Shown here in pieces: positions 24,089 to 34,923 of a DNA stretch of 64,000 bases. Positions within the stretch are counted from its first letter, which is position 1; each line of letters opens with the position of its first letter. Position numbers and translations under genes: made by a program. The notes beneath the pieces were generated by a model. The model had not been told where the DNA came from and searched no databases. It saw only the letters and a program-made list of their open reading frames with translations. Where the stretch lies: assembly GCF_003573695.1 (NCBI RefSeq), contig NC_039362.1, positions 193,064,827 to 193,128,826 of the forward strand, written 5' to 3'. The stretch comes from Papaver somniferum. Its lineage: Eukaryota > Streptophyta > Magnoliopsida > Ranunculales > Papaveraceae.

Positions 24089-26555
24089 TGTTAGAGCATT
24101 GCTCGGTCGAACTCGCATGCGTTGCTATCTCAAGCATGTTTGTCAATGTTAGTGATCAAAACTATAAGTCTTGATTTCTGGTCTATTATAGCTAAGTCTC
24201 GGACCAGGATAAAAAGTGTAGTTGAGCTCAAGGACTTCATGGCGATTCATCATACAAGTAGAAGAACTACTCAAGGAACCGGTGGAACTTCTCGACAAAA
24301 AGGTATGTGAAGACTTGAACTTATCTATCACTCAAAAGTCTATCTACTCTATCTCCTACTCTTTGAGACAAGAATTGGTATGCTATATGTATAGACTTAG
24401 ATTATACACATTTGGTATTTCGAGCGGAGTATACCTCGCCTATCTGTATCTCGAAATATGTGTTGGTAAGATTTTCGTTTCGATCAAGTTTATCTTTACC
24501 ATGTGACGAAATTCATGATATGTTTCAATCATCTTGAAAATTTCTTTGATGAGAAATGGTGTAACAATTATATAACGTCCTCTAAGAATGTTTCAATGAT
24601 TGAAATAAGAGTTTAGATTACATAACCAATGGTGGACATAAGCATTGTTGTGGAAACACATTTATGTATAAATCCTATTCCTTGAACCAAAGTTTGCGAA
24701 CTTTGTTGATCAAGAGAACCGGAAGAATGGCGTGAGCCAAGTCCGCGAACTCAGTCCGCGAAATGCCGAAGTTCTCAAACCCGAGAATTTATGCTAGAGT
24801 TGACAAACTACTTGCATGAATCTAAGTCTGCGAACTCAGCTCGCGAACCCAGTCCGCGGACTGGAGAAGTTCTCATACCCTAGAATTTCTGCTGGAGTTT
24901 GTAAACTCTGCCCGGTAACTTAAGTCCGCGAACCTAGTCTGCGAACTTGAGAAGGTTATATATCTGAAGATGATTTCTGAACTTAAACTTAAAAAGACTA
25001 AGGAATGTAGTTTGCAAACCGTGGCTATAAAAGTTTATGAACCGATTCAAGTGAATCAAATCATCTTTGCTTCAATTGTGTCTTGTGTATTACATAAGAT
25101 TTCCTTGCAATTGAATAACTCTCTAACTAGTTAATTTGAAGTCATTTGAACTAGTTATGGTGAAGAAGAACATGGTTGATATGAAATTCTCATATGGCTA
25201 ACCATTTAGTTAACTATTGTTGACCCAACAAGTGCATACGTTTGGGTACGGTTAACAAACCTAGATGCGTGCATTGTCAAGTGTGTGTAACAATCTAAGT
25301 TTCGATCTAAAAGTTGAGAAATATTAGCTTGAACATAAATCAGGTTTTCATCTAACGGTGAATATTGAATGCTTTGTTACTAAGCTAACATTGATTGCAA
25401 ACCCTGATTTGAAAGACTATATAAAGGACACATCTAGTATTGTGCAAAACTAATCCCCACACCTTACGTGTGATACTAGTTTGTTTGCTAGAGTCGATTC
25501 TCCTTTAACCTTTGGTTTTCTTCTTCTAAAACCAGGTTAACGACTTAAAGACTTCATTGGGATTGTGAAGCCAGACCGATACTACTTTTATCGTAGTTGT
25601 GTGATCTAATCTTGCATCTTCTATCGTACGAGTACAATCAGATTGATTGGCTTGAGATTGATATCTCCGATAGGAAAGATATAAAAAGTAATCACAAACA
25701 TATTCTTCTCATTGTTCGTGATTCCGCAACATCTTGTTTCGCTACCATACGATTAAGATTGTTGTGAGGTGATTGATAACTCTAGGATGTTCTTCGGGAA
25801 TATAAGACCGGATTATCAATTGGTTCCTATTCACCTTGATTATTATCAAAAGACGGAACAAAACCTTTAAGGTTTATCTGTGGGAGACAGATTGATCCTT
25901 TGATAGACTTGTCTGTGTGAGACAGATTTGTTTATTGTCAAAGCCTGCGATTTTGGGTCGTAACAACTCTTAGTTGTGGGTGAGATCATCTAAGGGAATC
26001 AAGTGCGCCTTATCCTGCTGAGATCAGAGACATAGGAGCATAACTATACCTTGGATCAGTGGGAGATTCATTGGGGTTCAACTACAGTCCAGTACGAAGT
26101 TAGCTTGGAGTAGGCTAGTGTCTGTAGCGGCTTAATACAATGAGTGTTCAATCTATAATAGGTCTAGGGGTTTTTCTGCATTTGCGGTTTCTTCGTTAAC
26201 AAAATTTCTGGTGTCTGTGTTATTTCAATTTCCACATTATATTGTTTTATCTTTATAATTAAAATAATACAGGTTGTGCGTTTGAATCAGTCAATTGGAA
26301 ATCCGACCTCTGGTTGTTGATTGATATTGATTGATCCTTGGATATTGGTCTTTGGTACCATCCAAGTTATTCCTTGCATTTGATTAGAACTCGCAGTTCC
26401 TTCTTGAGTAAATCAAATCAAGAGAGAGATATAAACTCGTTGATATACTTTTAATTGATTGAGTCTTGTTGATTCTCTTAAAAGTATATTCGAGTTTGTC
26501 CATACAGATTGCTAGGAGAAATATTGGGTGGTGTTGTTAGACCCCCGCTTTTTCA
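24089..26555 (+). repeat. 5' LTR of the nested Copia-type element
   Basis: 2467 bp, beginning TGTTAGAGCATTGC and ending CCGCTTTTTCA. It contains clustered CGCGAAC/TTTGCGAAC microrepeats at about 24690-24960. A TATATAAAGG box lies near 25420 and the U5 end carries TGGTGTTGTTAGACCCC. Confidence 0.9.
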
Positions 26556-26557
26556 AT

Positions 26558-26570
26558 TGGTATCAGAGCA
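26558..26570 (+). promoter_or_regulatory. primer-binding site (initiator tRNA-Met)
   Basis: TGGTATCAGAGCA begins two bases after the LTR end. This is the standard Copia-type site complementary to the 3' end of initiator tRNA-Met and fixes the orientation as plus. Confidence 0.9.
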
Positions 26571-26621
26571 GGCAAACACGTTTAAGACCTTACAAGTTTG
26601 TGTTTGTAGCGATCTGACTCT

Positions 26622-26777
26622 ATGGACAAGAGTACTATCTCTGATAAACGCGTCGCCGGAAATAAAAGTTCTATCTCGTCAAATTCTATTAAAGAGAAAG
26701 TTTCTTCAATCTCGAATATAGACGAACCTTGTGTTCTGATGAGACAGACTAACATCGATATGTATGATCCCGATTAC
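26622..26777 (+). pseudogene. gag start of the Copia-type element, cut by a nested insertion
   Basis: The ATG at 26622 opens a 52-codon frame starting MDKSTISDKRV, rich in Ser and Lys and without a known domain. It is interrupted at 26778 by TGATAGGCAC, the start of another LTR-like sequence. I did not find the continuation on the far side. Confidence 0.5.
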
Positions 26778-27581
26778 TGATAGGCACATTTTTGTGTCTT
26801 ATATAATCTCAATTGTATATATTATTAGTGCTCGATTTTATATTTATTATGGCTTTTTATGTCCCTGTAGGTATTTTTGGAGAAATAAGCTTTTGCGGCG
26901 AAATTGGCTAAAAAAGTGGTTTTTCCGCTCGTGGGAGAAAATTACTATACGGACTCTCACTTTTGATAAGGGGTAACCTAATTACTAAGGGATGACCCAT
27001 TTCCAGGCATCTGCTAAAGGGAGGCCAGCACAGGATAGGGGGAGGTCAGTTTCTTCTCAAATTCGAATGAAATTTTGGCGGGAAAAATATCCAGCAAAGA
27101 ACCAAACTTTGAGTTGGATTTCGAAGGTGTTTTAGAGATATTCAATCGCTGAAATTTGTTGGGATGGACGTGATTGAGCATAACAGGCTTGGTATGTGCG
27201 CTGGAATCGATCAAATTGGGCTGGATATTCCATAAAAAGGAAACAGAGTTTGAGTTTTGCACGGAAACTTTGTGGAATTATTTTAGGAATTTCAGGGAGA
27301 CTAAAGGCGTGATATTGTTTCCTAAGGTGAGATTCAATCTAAGGAAGAGTTTCGGATGATTTGGAAGTCTTAGAAACGCGTAAGGAAGTTGGCAGAGAAG
27401 ATTATTGTCGTGGAAGTCTTCAAAGACCAATGCAGCATGGAAGATTGTGCTGACAACCTTTGGACGCGCGGGTTCATTAGTAAATCGAGGATTATCACAC
27501 CGTCGTGAATCACAAAATCAGCTTATCTTCACTCGGAGGTCGTTGATGTTCAAACCGTCGCCTCTTTAGTCGTGCTGCAAA

Positions 27582-27851
27582 TCACTTAGCTCTCGTGCTT
27601 ACCGGTGGTTGCGACGCCTCATCATGTCTCCATTTTTCTTCTCTATCGATTAAATCCAAAAAGTTTTGAGTGCGTTCTCGAGAAATGCGCAGATGCAGAA
27701 TTGACATGCCCCGTATAGCGCGATCAGCCTCGCGAAGCGGAACATCAATTTTAGCCATCACCTCTTCGAACGCATCATCAGCCTCAGGTTTATTGACTTC
27801 GAAGCTTTTTTCTGGAGAAGTACCGGAGTAGTCCTTACCAGAAGCCTCCAT
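27582..27851 (-). CDS. small charged hypothetical ORF inside a retroelement
   Basis: 89 codons starting MEASGKDYSGT, strongly acidic then basic, and predicted helical from about residue 25 onward. It has a coding-like composition but no recognised domain. It lies antisense to the Copia-type element. It may be the start of a gag or accessory frame of the sequence starting at 26778. Confidence 0.3.
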   Translation of the reverse strand: MEASGKDYSGTSPEKSFEVNKPEADDAFEEVMAKIDVPLREADRAIRGMSILHLRISRERTQNFLDLIDREEKWRHDEASQPPVSTRAK

Positions 27852-28959
27852 GAGATTCTGCAGGAAGAGGTTATGATTATATTAACATATATAAAAAAAA
27901 ATCATGATCAATCAGAAGATCAAGTTGTGTAATGGACATGGAGCATTACCTGGGATAAGGAAAGAAACAATTATGCGATGGGAGGAGACTCGGGGTCTTC
28001 TTTATATTTCACAAGTTAACAAGATCCCGGGAAGAAAATGAGTCTCCACTTGCCGTCTGCAAAGGCTACAGATGCGGGATAGCGATCAGCGGATGTTTGT
28101 CGAATATTTGAGGGCAGCTGCTGTGCAATAAAAAAACGCATCTCTCCCAAGGAACGAGCCAGATTCCATCCTGGTAACATGCACTGAAACCTTTCCTGTG
28201 AATTTCCTTTATTTGTCACCATCCAATGCCTACCCCACAATAGTGCAACTATTATGTACTAGGCAAGGGACTTAATGTTGATGGTGGATTTTAGTTCAGG
28301 GATAAAATTGTAAAACTAGATTTAGTGGACATCTTGCAAAGGATAAGGCCATTTGACAAACGATGAGCGCAGAAATCCTCTCATTTTATGTATTTGAAGC
28401 AATTCAATAGATATAAAAAATTCACTCAAAATGGTGCATGTAGCAACAATCCCAAATATTCTTTGTATTTATAGCATTATTAATTAATACATGATTTACC
28501 TTGTATTTCCTGTGTTGTTCTAAGCAGGACTCCCGTTATTGGTGTGGCACGACGACTGAGTGTTTACTCTCAGCAGAGTAACACGAATCTCCAAGTGTCA
28601 ATAGTCAGGTATGCACGAAATACCCGCAGGACATACCATTCTCTAACCAAGAGGACCCTGTGTCGGTGCGCTTATATTAGCCCGATCGAGCATGTTTAAT
28701 TCCCTAAGGGAAATATGGACTGTCCATGTCAGTCTCAGAAACGATCGCGGCCACGCAAGTTGGCCACATAATTTAACTAGCCTAGACGAACCCTAACATG
28801 AGCAGGCAATGACCGTGATATTCACCGGCGGCCCCGCCTATTCCCTAGTCGGTCGAACACCACGCTATACCCCTGACGCCAGTCAAACGCTGGCCCCAAA
28901 GAGCGATAGCCGCGTTGCTTTGGGGAAGGATTAAACGAGCAAGACCACTCAAAGCAGTC

Positions 28960-29890
28960 TTAAAATCATCATGATCGTCCAACTTCACCATCCTGGTTGG
29001 ACGGATTAGATCATCCCACGATTGATCAGTGAAGCGCTAATGCACACATTAGCGGGCCCACTCCTCACCCACCTGATCGGTTTTCTCACGACCTAGCCCT
29101 AGAGCAATGAACGCTTGATCGAAGTATGGTTGACGTGATGTTTAAAGGGTTGCGGAAATCCCACTAGCGTCTTAAATCGATCACAACCATCCAACTTCGC
29201 AAGCATGTTTGGATGGCTTAGATCACGCTTAGGACCATCGGGCAGAACACATAAGTTCACCGTCGGCCCAACATGGGCCCTGCATGGTCGGTCTCCCCAA
29301 AGGAGGAGCATAGCCTGCCAAACCGTTTGGCAAAAGTTGCGCACGCGTGACTGATCCAAAACCCTAATTAGGGTTTGTGGCATTACATATATGTCGCAGT
29401 TTGATCATGACCATCCATCTTCGCCAGCTCGGATGGAGGGTATATATATAGACTAAGGAGGTCCGGAGAGCATCAACATGATCACCGTGGGCCCACCTGC
29501 GCATGTAACCGGTCGGACAAGGTGGACCATGGCCAGGCGCCTGGAAACGGGAGCCCAAAGATGGCATGCCCTGGCCCCCTAAAATCCTTTGCGGCAAAGG
29601 ATTTCTGTCACAGATTGATCACGACCACTCACTTTTGCCAGAAAAATTGAGTGGCCTAGATCGCACCTCCGCGAGACAGAGTGGCATGGACTTGTACACG
29701 GGCAAGCCGTCTACACGCATGCCCAGTTGGTCCCACCAAAAAATTTGTCCATGCTTGATTTCGTTCAAGCTAAAGAGTGATGCTTGCGCACCTCTTTAAA
29801 ACCCTAAAATCCATCAACGGTCGCAAACATGTGTCGCAGATCATCTCGTCCGTCCAGCTTTGCCAGATTGGTCGGACAGCCTAGGCTAAG
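28960..29890. repeat. five diverged units of about 215 bp, each with a hairpin
   Basis: Each unit has GATC, a CCATCCAACTTCGCCAG-like phrase and an inverted copy, then TTAGATCAC or similar. The arms differ between units but still pair: GTCCAAC/GTTGGAC (28977, 28996), CATCCAA/TTGGATG (29188, 29209), CCATCC/GGATGG (29411, 29431), CCACTCA/TGAGTGG (29625, 29648) and GTCCG/CGGAC (29848, 29873). Confidence 0.7.
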
Positions 29891-30310
29891 AGTTAACTAG
29901 CCGATGAGGCACCTTGGTTATCATCGTTCGTCACTCTACCACTGGGATTGATCGGCTAAGGATGGCCCGCCCATGCGGCCTTCAAACGATCCCTTGAAGA
30001 TGTTTGAACATGCTGCTATTTTAAGACGCTTAATCCGCGACTTACTCTATTAAGCTTTAAAACAGTGATGCTTCATACATATTGATCATATTCGATGCAT
30101 TACATGCATAGAATATACACGATATTTTATGAATATCAATTTCTTAAATAACTTAGTTATTTAACCTAATAACATCACGTGCTATTTCCTGCGGGTCCTA
30201 CAACTCGACCCACTTACTCGGGACATATATAAGAACGTGTCAGGAGGCATGTACGGTTAAGATGATGAGGGAAGTGGGCTAAGACGTGATCGTGCAATCA
30301 CCTACACGAC

Positions 30311-31163
30311 TGAAAAAGTGAGAAAATAGGGAACTAGAGGGCTAGGGGGGAGATGGGTTTTGGTTGTTGGTCGATAGGGTGATGATGGTGGAGGTGTGGT
30401 GGTGGCAGTGGAGGTGAAGAAGGTGGTGGTACGGTTCTGTTGAAGAAGGTGGTGAAGTTGCAGAGAGGAATGGGGGAGGTGAAGTCGATGGTTTGGGAGA
30501 AGGGTGCGTTTGGGTAGCTGGTATAGGGTTTGGTTGCTAGGGTGTTAGGCGGCTTCATCAAATTGGATGAACAGCGAGGATGAGCCGTGGGATGTGGAGC
30601 TGGTAGGTAGATCGGACGGTGATGCGGAGGCAAGCGAGGAGCGACCGTCGGATGAAGGGATACAACGAAACGAACGGTGCTAGATTAGGTTAGGTGCTGT
30701 AGTGTAAGGCGGGGATATCAAACTTTGATGAACAACAAGGGAGCAACCGTTGGATTCAACTACCATCTAATCTGAAGGCTTGGAATTTCAGCGCTGTGGT
30801 GCTTGGCAGAGACTTCAGATTTTGATGCTCTATGAAGGAGCGACCGTCGGATGCTTCTGAGAACTGATCTGATGGCTGAGAACGGAGGCGTTTTTGTGTG
30901 TAGAAAATGAGGTTGTGCGCACCATTCTTCGCGGCTTCCTTGCGTGATTTCTTCCGGCTTTTCACTACTTCTCTGCTCTTTTTGCTCCGCAAGTCATCCA
31001 GACTTTATTTATTACCTAAAAATGCAAAATTAATTAATAAAAATATTTATTCTTGAAAACAATGAAAATACAGAATATGGGATAAAATGTAGAATTACTG
31101 CACCAAAGATGAGTTAAATGCCAACAAAAAGGGATAAATATATACAATATTTGGCACTCATCA
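30311..31163 (-). repeat. 3' LTR of the Athila-like element, truncated to U3
   Basis: On the minus strand it starts TGATGAGTGCCAAATATTG and ends CACTTTTTCA at the ACGAC duplication. It matches 36617-37468 and lacks the TATA box, R and U5 present in the other LTR. The open frame at 30334-30633 is a shadow and recurs in the other LTR. Confidence 0.8.
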
Positions 31164-32591
31164 AATACCCTCAAACCTGAATTTTACTTGTCCTCAAGTA
31201 AAACAAAACTAAGGAAATCCTAACTATACCACTGTCGCTGGTCTCTCGAATGCATTTAGCGTATGCACTAAGCCTTTTAAACCACTAAGTGTCCCTAGTG
31301 GACGAGTTGAAGTCTCGTGAAGGTTTACCAGAGGTGTGCCTACAAAACCTAAGGACAAAATATAAGCTCATATTCCATCAAATGTGACATGTGCAAAACA
31401 GTTTAAGCTCACAGCAAAATGGAGATGTCAATCTAGCTATCGAAGGCACAATCCTAGCACTGATAACAAAAAAAAGACATGTGATAAGAGTGTAAAGTGT
31501 ATCTACACATGTGTAAAGAAAGATCTGAAGTTATGACTACTAATCACCAAGAGATAGTTTCTCAGGCTAAGAACTGAGGTCGAAATCTAGCTAGCTGTCC
31601 GGACTTTACGAGAATTGTGAATGAGTTGGAGGTATTTCACAATTACTCGCGTTGTACATCAATGGCATACACCCTCCTTGCTTATTACAAAGAAACAACA
31701 AAATGACTCTTTACATGACTCTTATTTACATTGACTACTCTCTTTTTATTTTTGGAACAAGAGATGATGGAATTGATAAATACTTGATTTTTTTTTTTTG
31801 TATTTTTCTGATATTTTTTTCTCCTTTTTTTTTTTTGCATAAGGAAACACTTTTGATACATATACAAAAGGAAACAAAAATTACATGACACTTTGCAAGA
31901 GGTAGCCCTTTTTGATGCACCCAGTTAAATTCGATGGTTGTCTTTCTTAATGTAACCTCCACCTTCTATCCCGACCAACCAAAGAACAAGCTAGTCAAGT
32001 TTCGTTCAGTATTCTAAAGTGATTGGCAATCGTAACTTCCTATCAAACACCTTGAAGATCGAGGCCATACATGTATTGGTAGATCGTGCGCGTGCAAATT
32101 TCTTATCACTATGTGAATTGTGCTAGAATCAGGGTGCCTAAATATCTAGACTAAGACTCCTAATAAAAATACATATTTGCACAAGAATCAACATTTCAAG
32201 GTAAATGAGCTCCATTTTTATGTTTTTTTCAATTTTTTAATTTTTTTGAATTTTGATTTTTCAATTTTTTTTTTGGAATTTTTCAATTTTTTCAAAAAGA
32301 AGAAGGAGTTTTGTTTTCAATTATGGCATATTATCGTGGTATCTACTCTATACCCCCAAACCTAAACTAAACATTGTCCTCAATGTTTCAAAATATGGAA
32401 AGGATTAAAATGCAACATATGGAAAGGGACATGCTGAGTAGAGTAAAAGGAGAGAGAATACCCGATTTCGGCGAAAGCAGAATTAAAACTCCGTTATTCA
32501 AGGCAAAAAATCCAACATATTTCAGCCGAGATCATATTGGATGAGCAAAATATATACAAAAAGGAACAAAAGGGTTTTTAAGAAATTTTAT
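31164..32591 (-). other. non-coding 3' interior of the Athila-like element
   Basis: Lies between the gag stop and the 3' LTR, where pol would be in an autonomous element. It has AT-rich low-complexity runs (31790-31840, 32215-32300) and a terminal GAGGACAAGTAAAATTCAGG with a polypurine tract on the minus strand, typical of Athila-group elements. No pol fragments are recognised. Confidence 0.7.
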
Positions 32592-34085
32592 CTACTGGAT
32601 TATATACAAAAATTCACCATACACTAACAATCTAAAGAGTTGAGGATCAGCCCAAAAGAAAAAGTGTAGAGACATACAAAGTTTCAAAACACTAAAATTG
32701 GACTTAAATGGGAGTGAGAGTGAAAAACCGAATGAATCACCCCTAAACCAAAATTTTTCAACAGGTTTACTTTTAAGCACAAAATCTAACAATTTTAGGG
32801 GTTCAGGATTCAAAAGGTCTAACTCATAATGGACTGTTTTCGGGATGGGCAAACATGCAATTTCCAACTGTGGCTCTTTAAAAGTGTTATATTTTGAAGC
32901 AAAATAGTCCAAGAGGACTTGGGAGGCACACAGTTCCAATCCTAGATTAGGAATTTTCAGAAAAGTCGGTTTGACAATATGGGTACAAACCAAATCTAGG
33001 TTGGGTGGAAGGCCATCAGATTGTGACTTAGGTAGAAGAATAGGCATATCATTATCAATCAAATCAAAATCTTCTAACTCATCTACACATGTCACATCAT
33101 GCTCACAATCATCAATCAAATTGGCAAGATTACAATCAGAATTATCAACATCATCAACAGATTTATTCTCGTGTATCGGCACATCAGGGGAAACATCACA
33201 TGGAATACTAGAAGAAATATCATGCATTAAGGTCGGGGCAGAGAAGCCTAATGTATTTGAACCCAAAGGTTCCATAACATTTTTAGTATAGACATGTTCT
33301 TCTAACATAACATCATAATCATCATCATCATCATGATAGGCATTTTGCAATCTAGGATAATTTTCAATCCTAAGGTCGGAGCTATTACAAGAATAAAACT
33401 CTAATTCATGGGGGTGATTCATATCATGTGGTGTTGTTCCTGTTTCCCTAACGGATTCCCATTGATGGGTTTTCTCTGCAATCTCGGCTAAAAAATTCCA
33501 TGCATCATCCACAGATTTATCAATAAACTCACCATTACACATAGACTCAACCATGGTTCGAGATTTAAAGTCTAGTCCCTCATAGAGGATGACGACAAGT
33601 CTCCACTTCTCAATTCCATGGTGCGGACATTCACTCAACAAATCATTAAAACGTTCAAAATAGTGAAAAACAGTTTCCTCATCCAATTGGACAAAACAAT
33701 TGATATTTTGACGAATAGCGATGGTCCTATGATGTGGAAAGAATTTTTTGAAAAATAGATCTGTGAGTTGGTCCCAAGTGTTGATTGATTGTGGTCTCAA
33801 ACCGTAAAACCATGTTTTGGCCCTTTCCTTTAAAGAAAATGTAAACAAACGCAATTTCAGAGAGTCTTCGGACATATGATCAGGTTGCATAGTCCGACAA
33901 ATTTGTTCAAACTCTCTTACATGAGTATAGGGGTTCTCAGAATCGATCCCTCGAAATATAGGAAGTATTTGTATCATGCTTGCATTTATTTTAAAAGGGT
34001 TATTGGTTTGAGGTAATACAATACATGATAATGGAATTTTTATTGATGGATACATGTGTTCATGGAGAGCATGAGGTTGGCCCAT
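32592..34085 (-). CDS. gag: retrotransposon Gag protein, Athila-like, intact
   Basis: The frame is uninterrupted to the stop at 32592. I prefer the ATG at 34085 (MGQPHALHEHMYPS, 497 residues) over one 46 codons upstream, because the upstream part is repetitive Lys-Pro-Phe. The retrotransposon gag domain occupies roughly residues 50-220 and includes NPYTHVREFEQIC, LKERAKTWFYGL and FFPHHRTIAIRQNINCF. An acidic Asp-rich segment follows (about 265-370). The last 130 or so residues form a distinct domain around LGLELCASQVLLDYF, with hydrophobic C-terminal segments. No CCHC knuckle, protease or pol is fused. Gag packages element RNA into particles, and this copy could still be functional in trans. 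Confidence 0.88.
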   Translation of the reverse strand: MGQPHALHEHMYPSIKIPLSCIVLPQTNNPFKINASMIQILPIFRGIDSENPYTHVREFEQICRTMQPDHMSEDSLKLRLFTFSLKERAKTWFYGLRPQSINTWDQLTDLFFKKFFPHHRTIAIRQNINCFVQLDEETVFHYFERFNDLLSECPHHGIEKWRLVVILYEGLDFKSRTMVESMCNGEFIDKSVDDAWNFLAEIAEKTHQWESVRETGTTPHDMNHPHELEFYSCNSSDLRIENYPRLQNAYHDDDDDYDVMLEEHVYTKNVMEPLGSNTLGFSAPTLMHDISSSIPCDVSPDVPIHENKSVDDVDNSDCNLANLIDDCEHDVTCVDELEDFDLIDNDMPILLPKSQSDGLPPNLDLVCTHIVKPTFLKIPNLGLELCASQVLLDYFASKYNTFKEPQLEIACLPIPKTVHYELDLLNPEPLKLLDFVLKSKPVEKFWFRGDSFGFSLSLPFKSNFSVLKLCMSLHFFFWADPQLFRLLVYGEFLYIIQ

Positions 34086-34362
34086 TTTGAAAGACACAAA
34101 GCCCACTATTTGGTTTTTAATGGGTTTGGATTTTTGGGAAAATTTTGGTTTTGGTGGGATATAAAAGAAATTTGGTTTAAAAATGGGAGCAAAGTAGAAT
34201 TTTGGTTTTAAAATTGGGAGCAAAAAGAATTTTTTTTTTTTTTTTTTTAAGAAAATAAAATTTGGTTTTTTAAAATTGGGAGCAAGCCCACTGTTGGTCC
34301 TCTAATGGAATGAAAGGAAGGCTGCGGCTCAAGAAACACTAAGTTTTAATTTTGAAAGTTTA

Positions 34363-34432
34363 ATTTGGCCCAGTTGGTTAAGGCCCGACGTTTGTTTTAA
34401 AACTTTGGTTTCGAGGTCCACTCTTGAGTGGA
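34363..34432 (+). other. tRNA-like box A / box B pair, possible SINE relic
   Basis: GGCCCAGTTGGTTAAGGC (34368-34385) resembles a pol III box A and GGTTTCGAGGTCC (34408-34420) a box B, about 40 bases apart. This pairing is common in plant tRNA-derived SINEs. It lies on the plus strand in the leader of the minus-strand Athila-like element. No poly(A) tail or target duplication was recognised. Confidence 0.3.
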
Positions 34433-34900
34433 AGCAAGCCCACAATCAGTTATAAGCTCAGCTGGGTTTAAACCCAGAATACAAAATACAAGTCCAATGG
34501 AATAATTTAAACAAGCCCACACAAAATAAATACAAGCCCACAAATTAAATAACAAGCCCACAAATTAATTATTACAAACCCAAAATAGAAAAATAAAAAG
34601 CCCAAAAAATTGGGTTAATTATTACAAGCCCACAATTAAAGAAATTTGTAAGCCCACAGGTTGGGTTCTCTCAATGGAATGGGTTTAGGCTTACCTTTTA
34701 AGCACAGCCCAGCTGCTCTGATATTGTTGCAAAAACCCAGTTGGGTTTTGGTTCTTTTCCTTGGTGGCGTCCCAGCAGAGGAAAAACAGGTTCAGAACAG
34801 CAGGTCCAACAGCAAATGAAGTGAAGCAGATGCAGATGCAAATGCTATGCAGTGAAATGCAAAAATAGCTAATAAAACACACGAAAAACACAGCACCAAT

Positions 34901-34917
34901 CCCCGGCAACGGCGCCA
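34901..34917 (-). promoter_or_regulatory. primer-binding site of the Athila-like element
   Basis: On the minus strand this reads TGGCGCCGTTGCCGGGG, preceded by AGTTTT after the LTR end. It is the characteristic Athila-group PBS, usually assigned to tRNA-Asp. Confidence 0.88.
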
Positions 34918-34923
34918 AAAACT

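Larger units (their letters stand above)
26778..30310. mobile_element. LTR-like sequence nested in the Copia-type interior, left part
   Basis: Begins TGATAGGCACATTTTTGTGTC, a typical start of long Ty3-type LTRs in plants, directly after the gag frame (preceding bases ATTAC). It is split at 30310 by the Athila-like element and continues at 37474, where a TATA box appears. No second LTR, PBS or pol was found. 26778-28500 is AT-rich. 28500-30300 is GC-richer and holds the hairpin repeats described separately. It could be one long LTR or two fused fragments. Confidence 0.45.

Noticed and set aside
30334..30633. Pro/His-rich minus-strand frame, also at 36648-36938
   Set aside because: It lies in both LTRs of the Athila-like element and reflects GGTGGT-rich composition rather than a protein.
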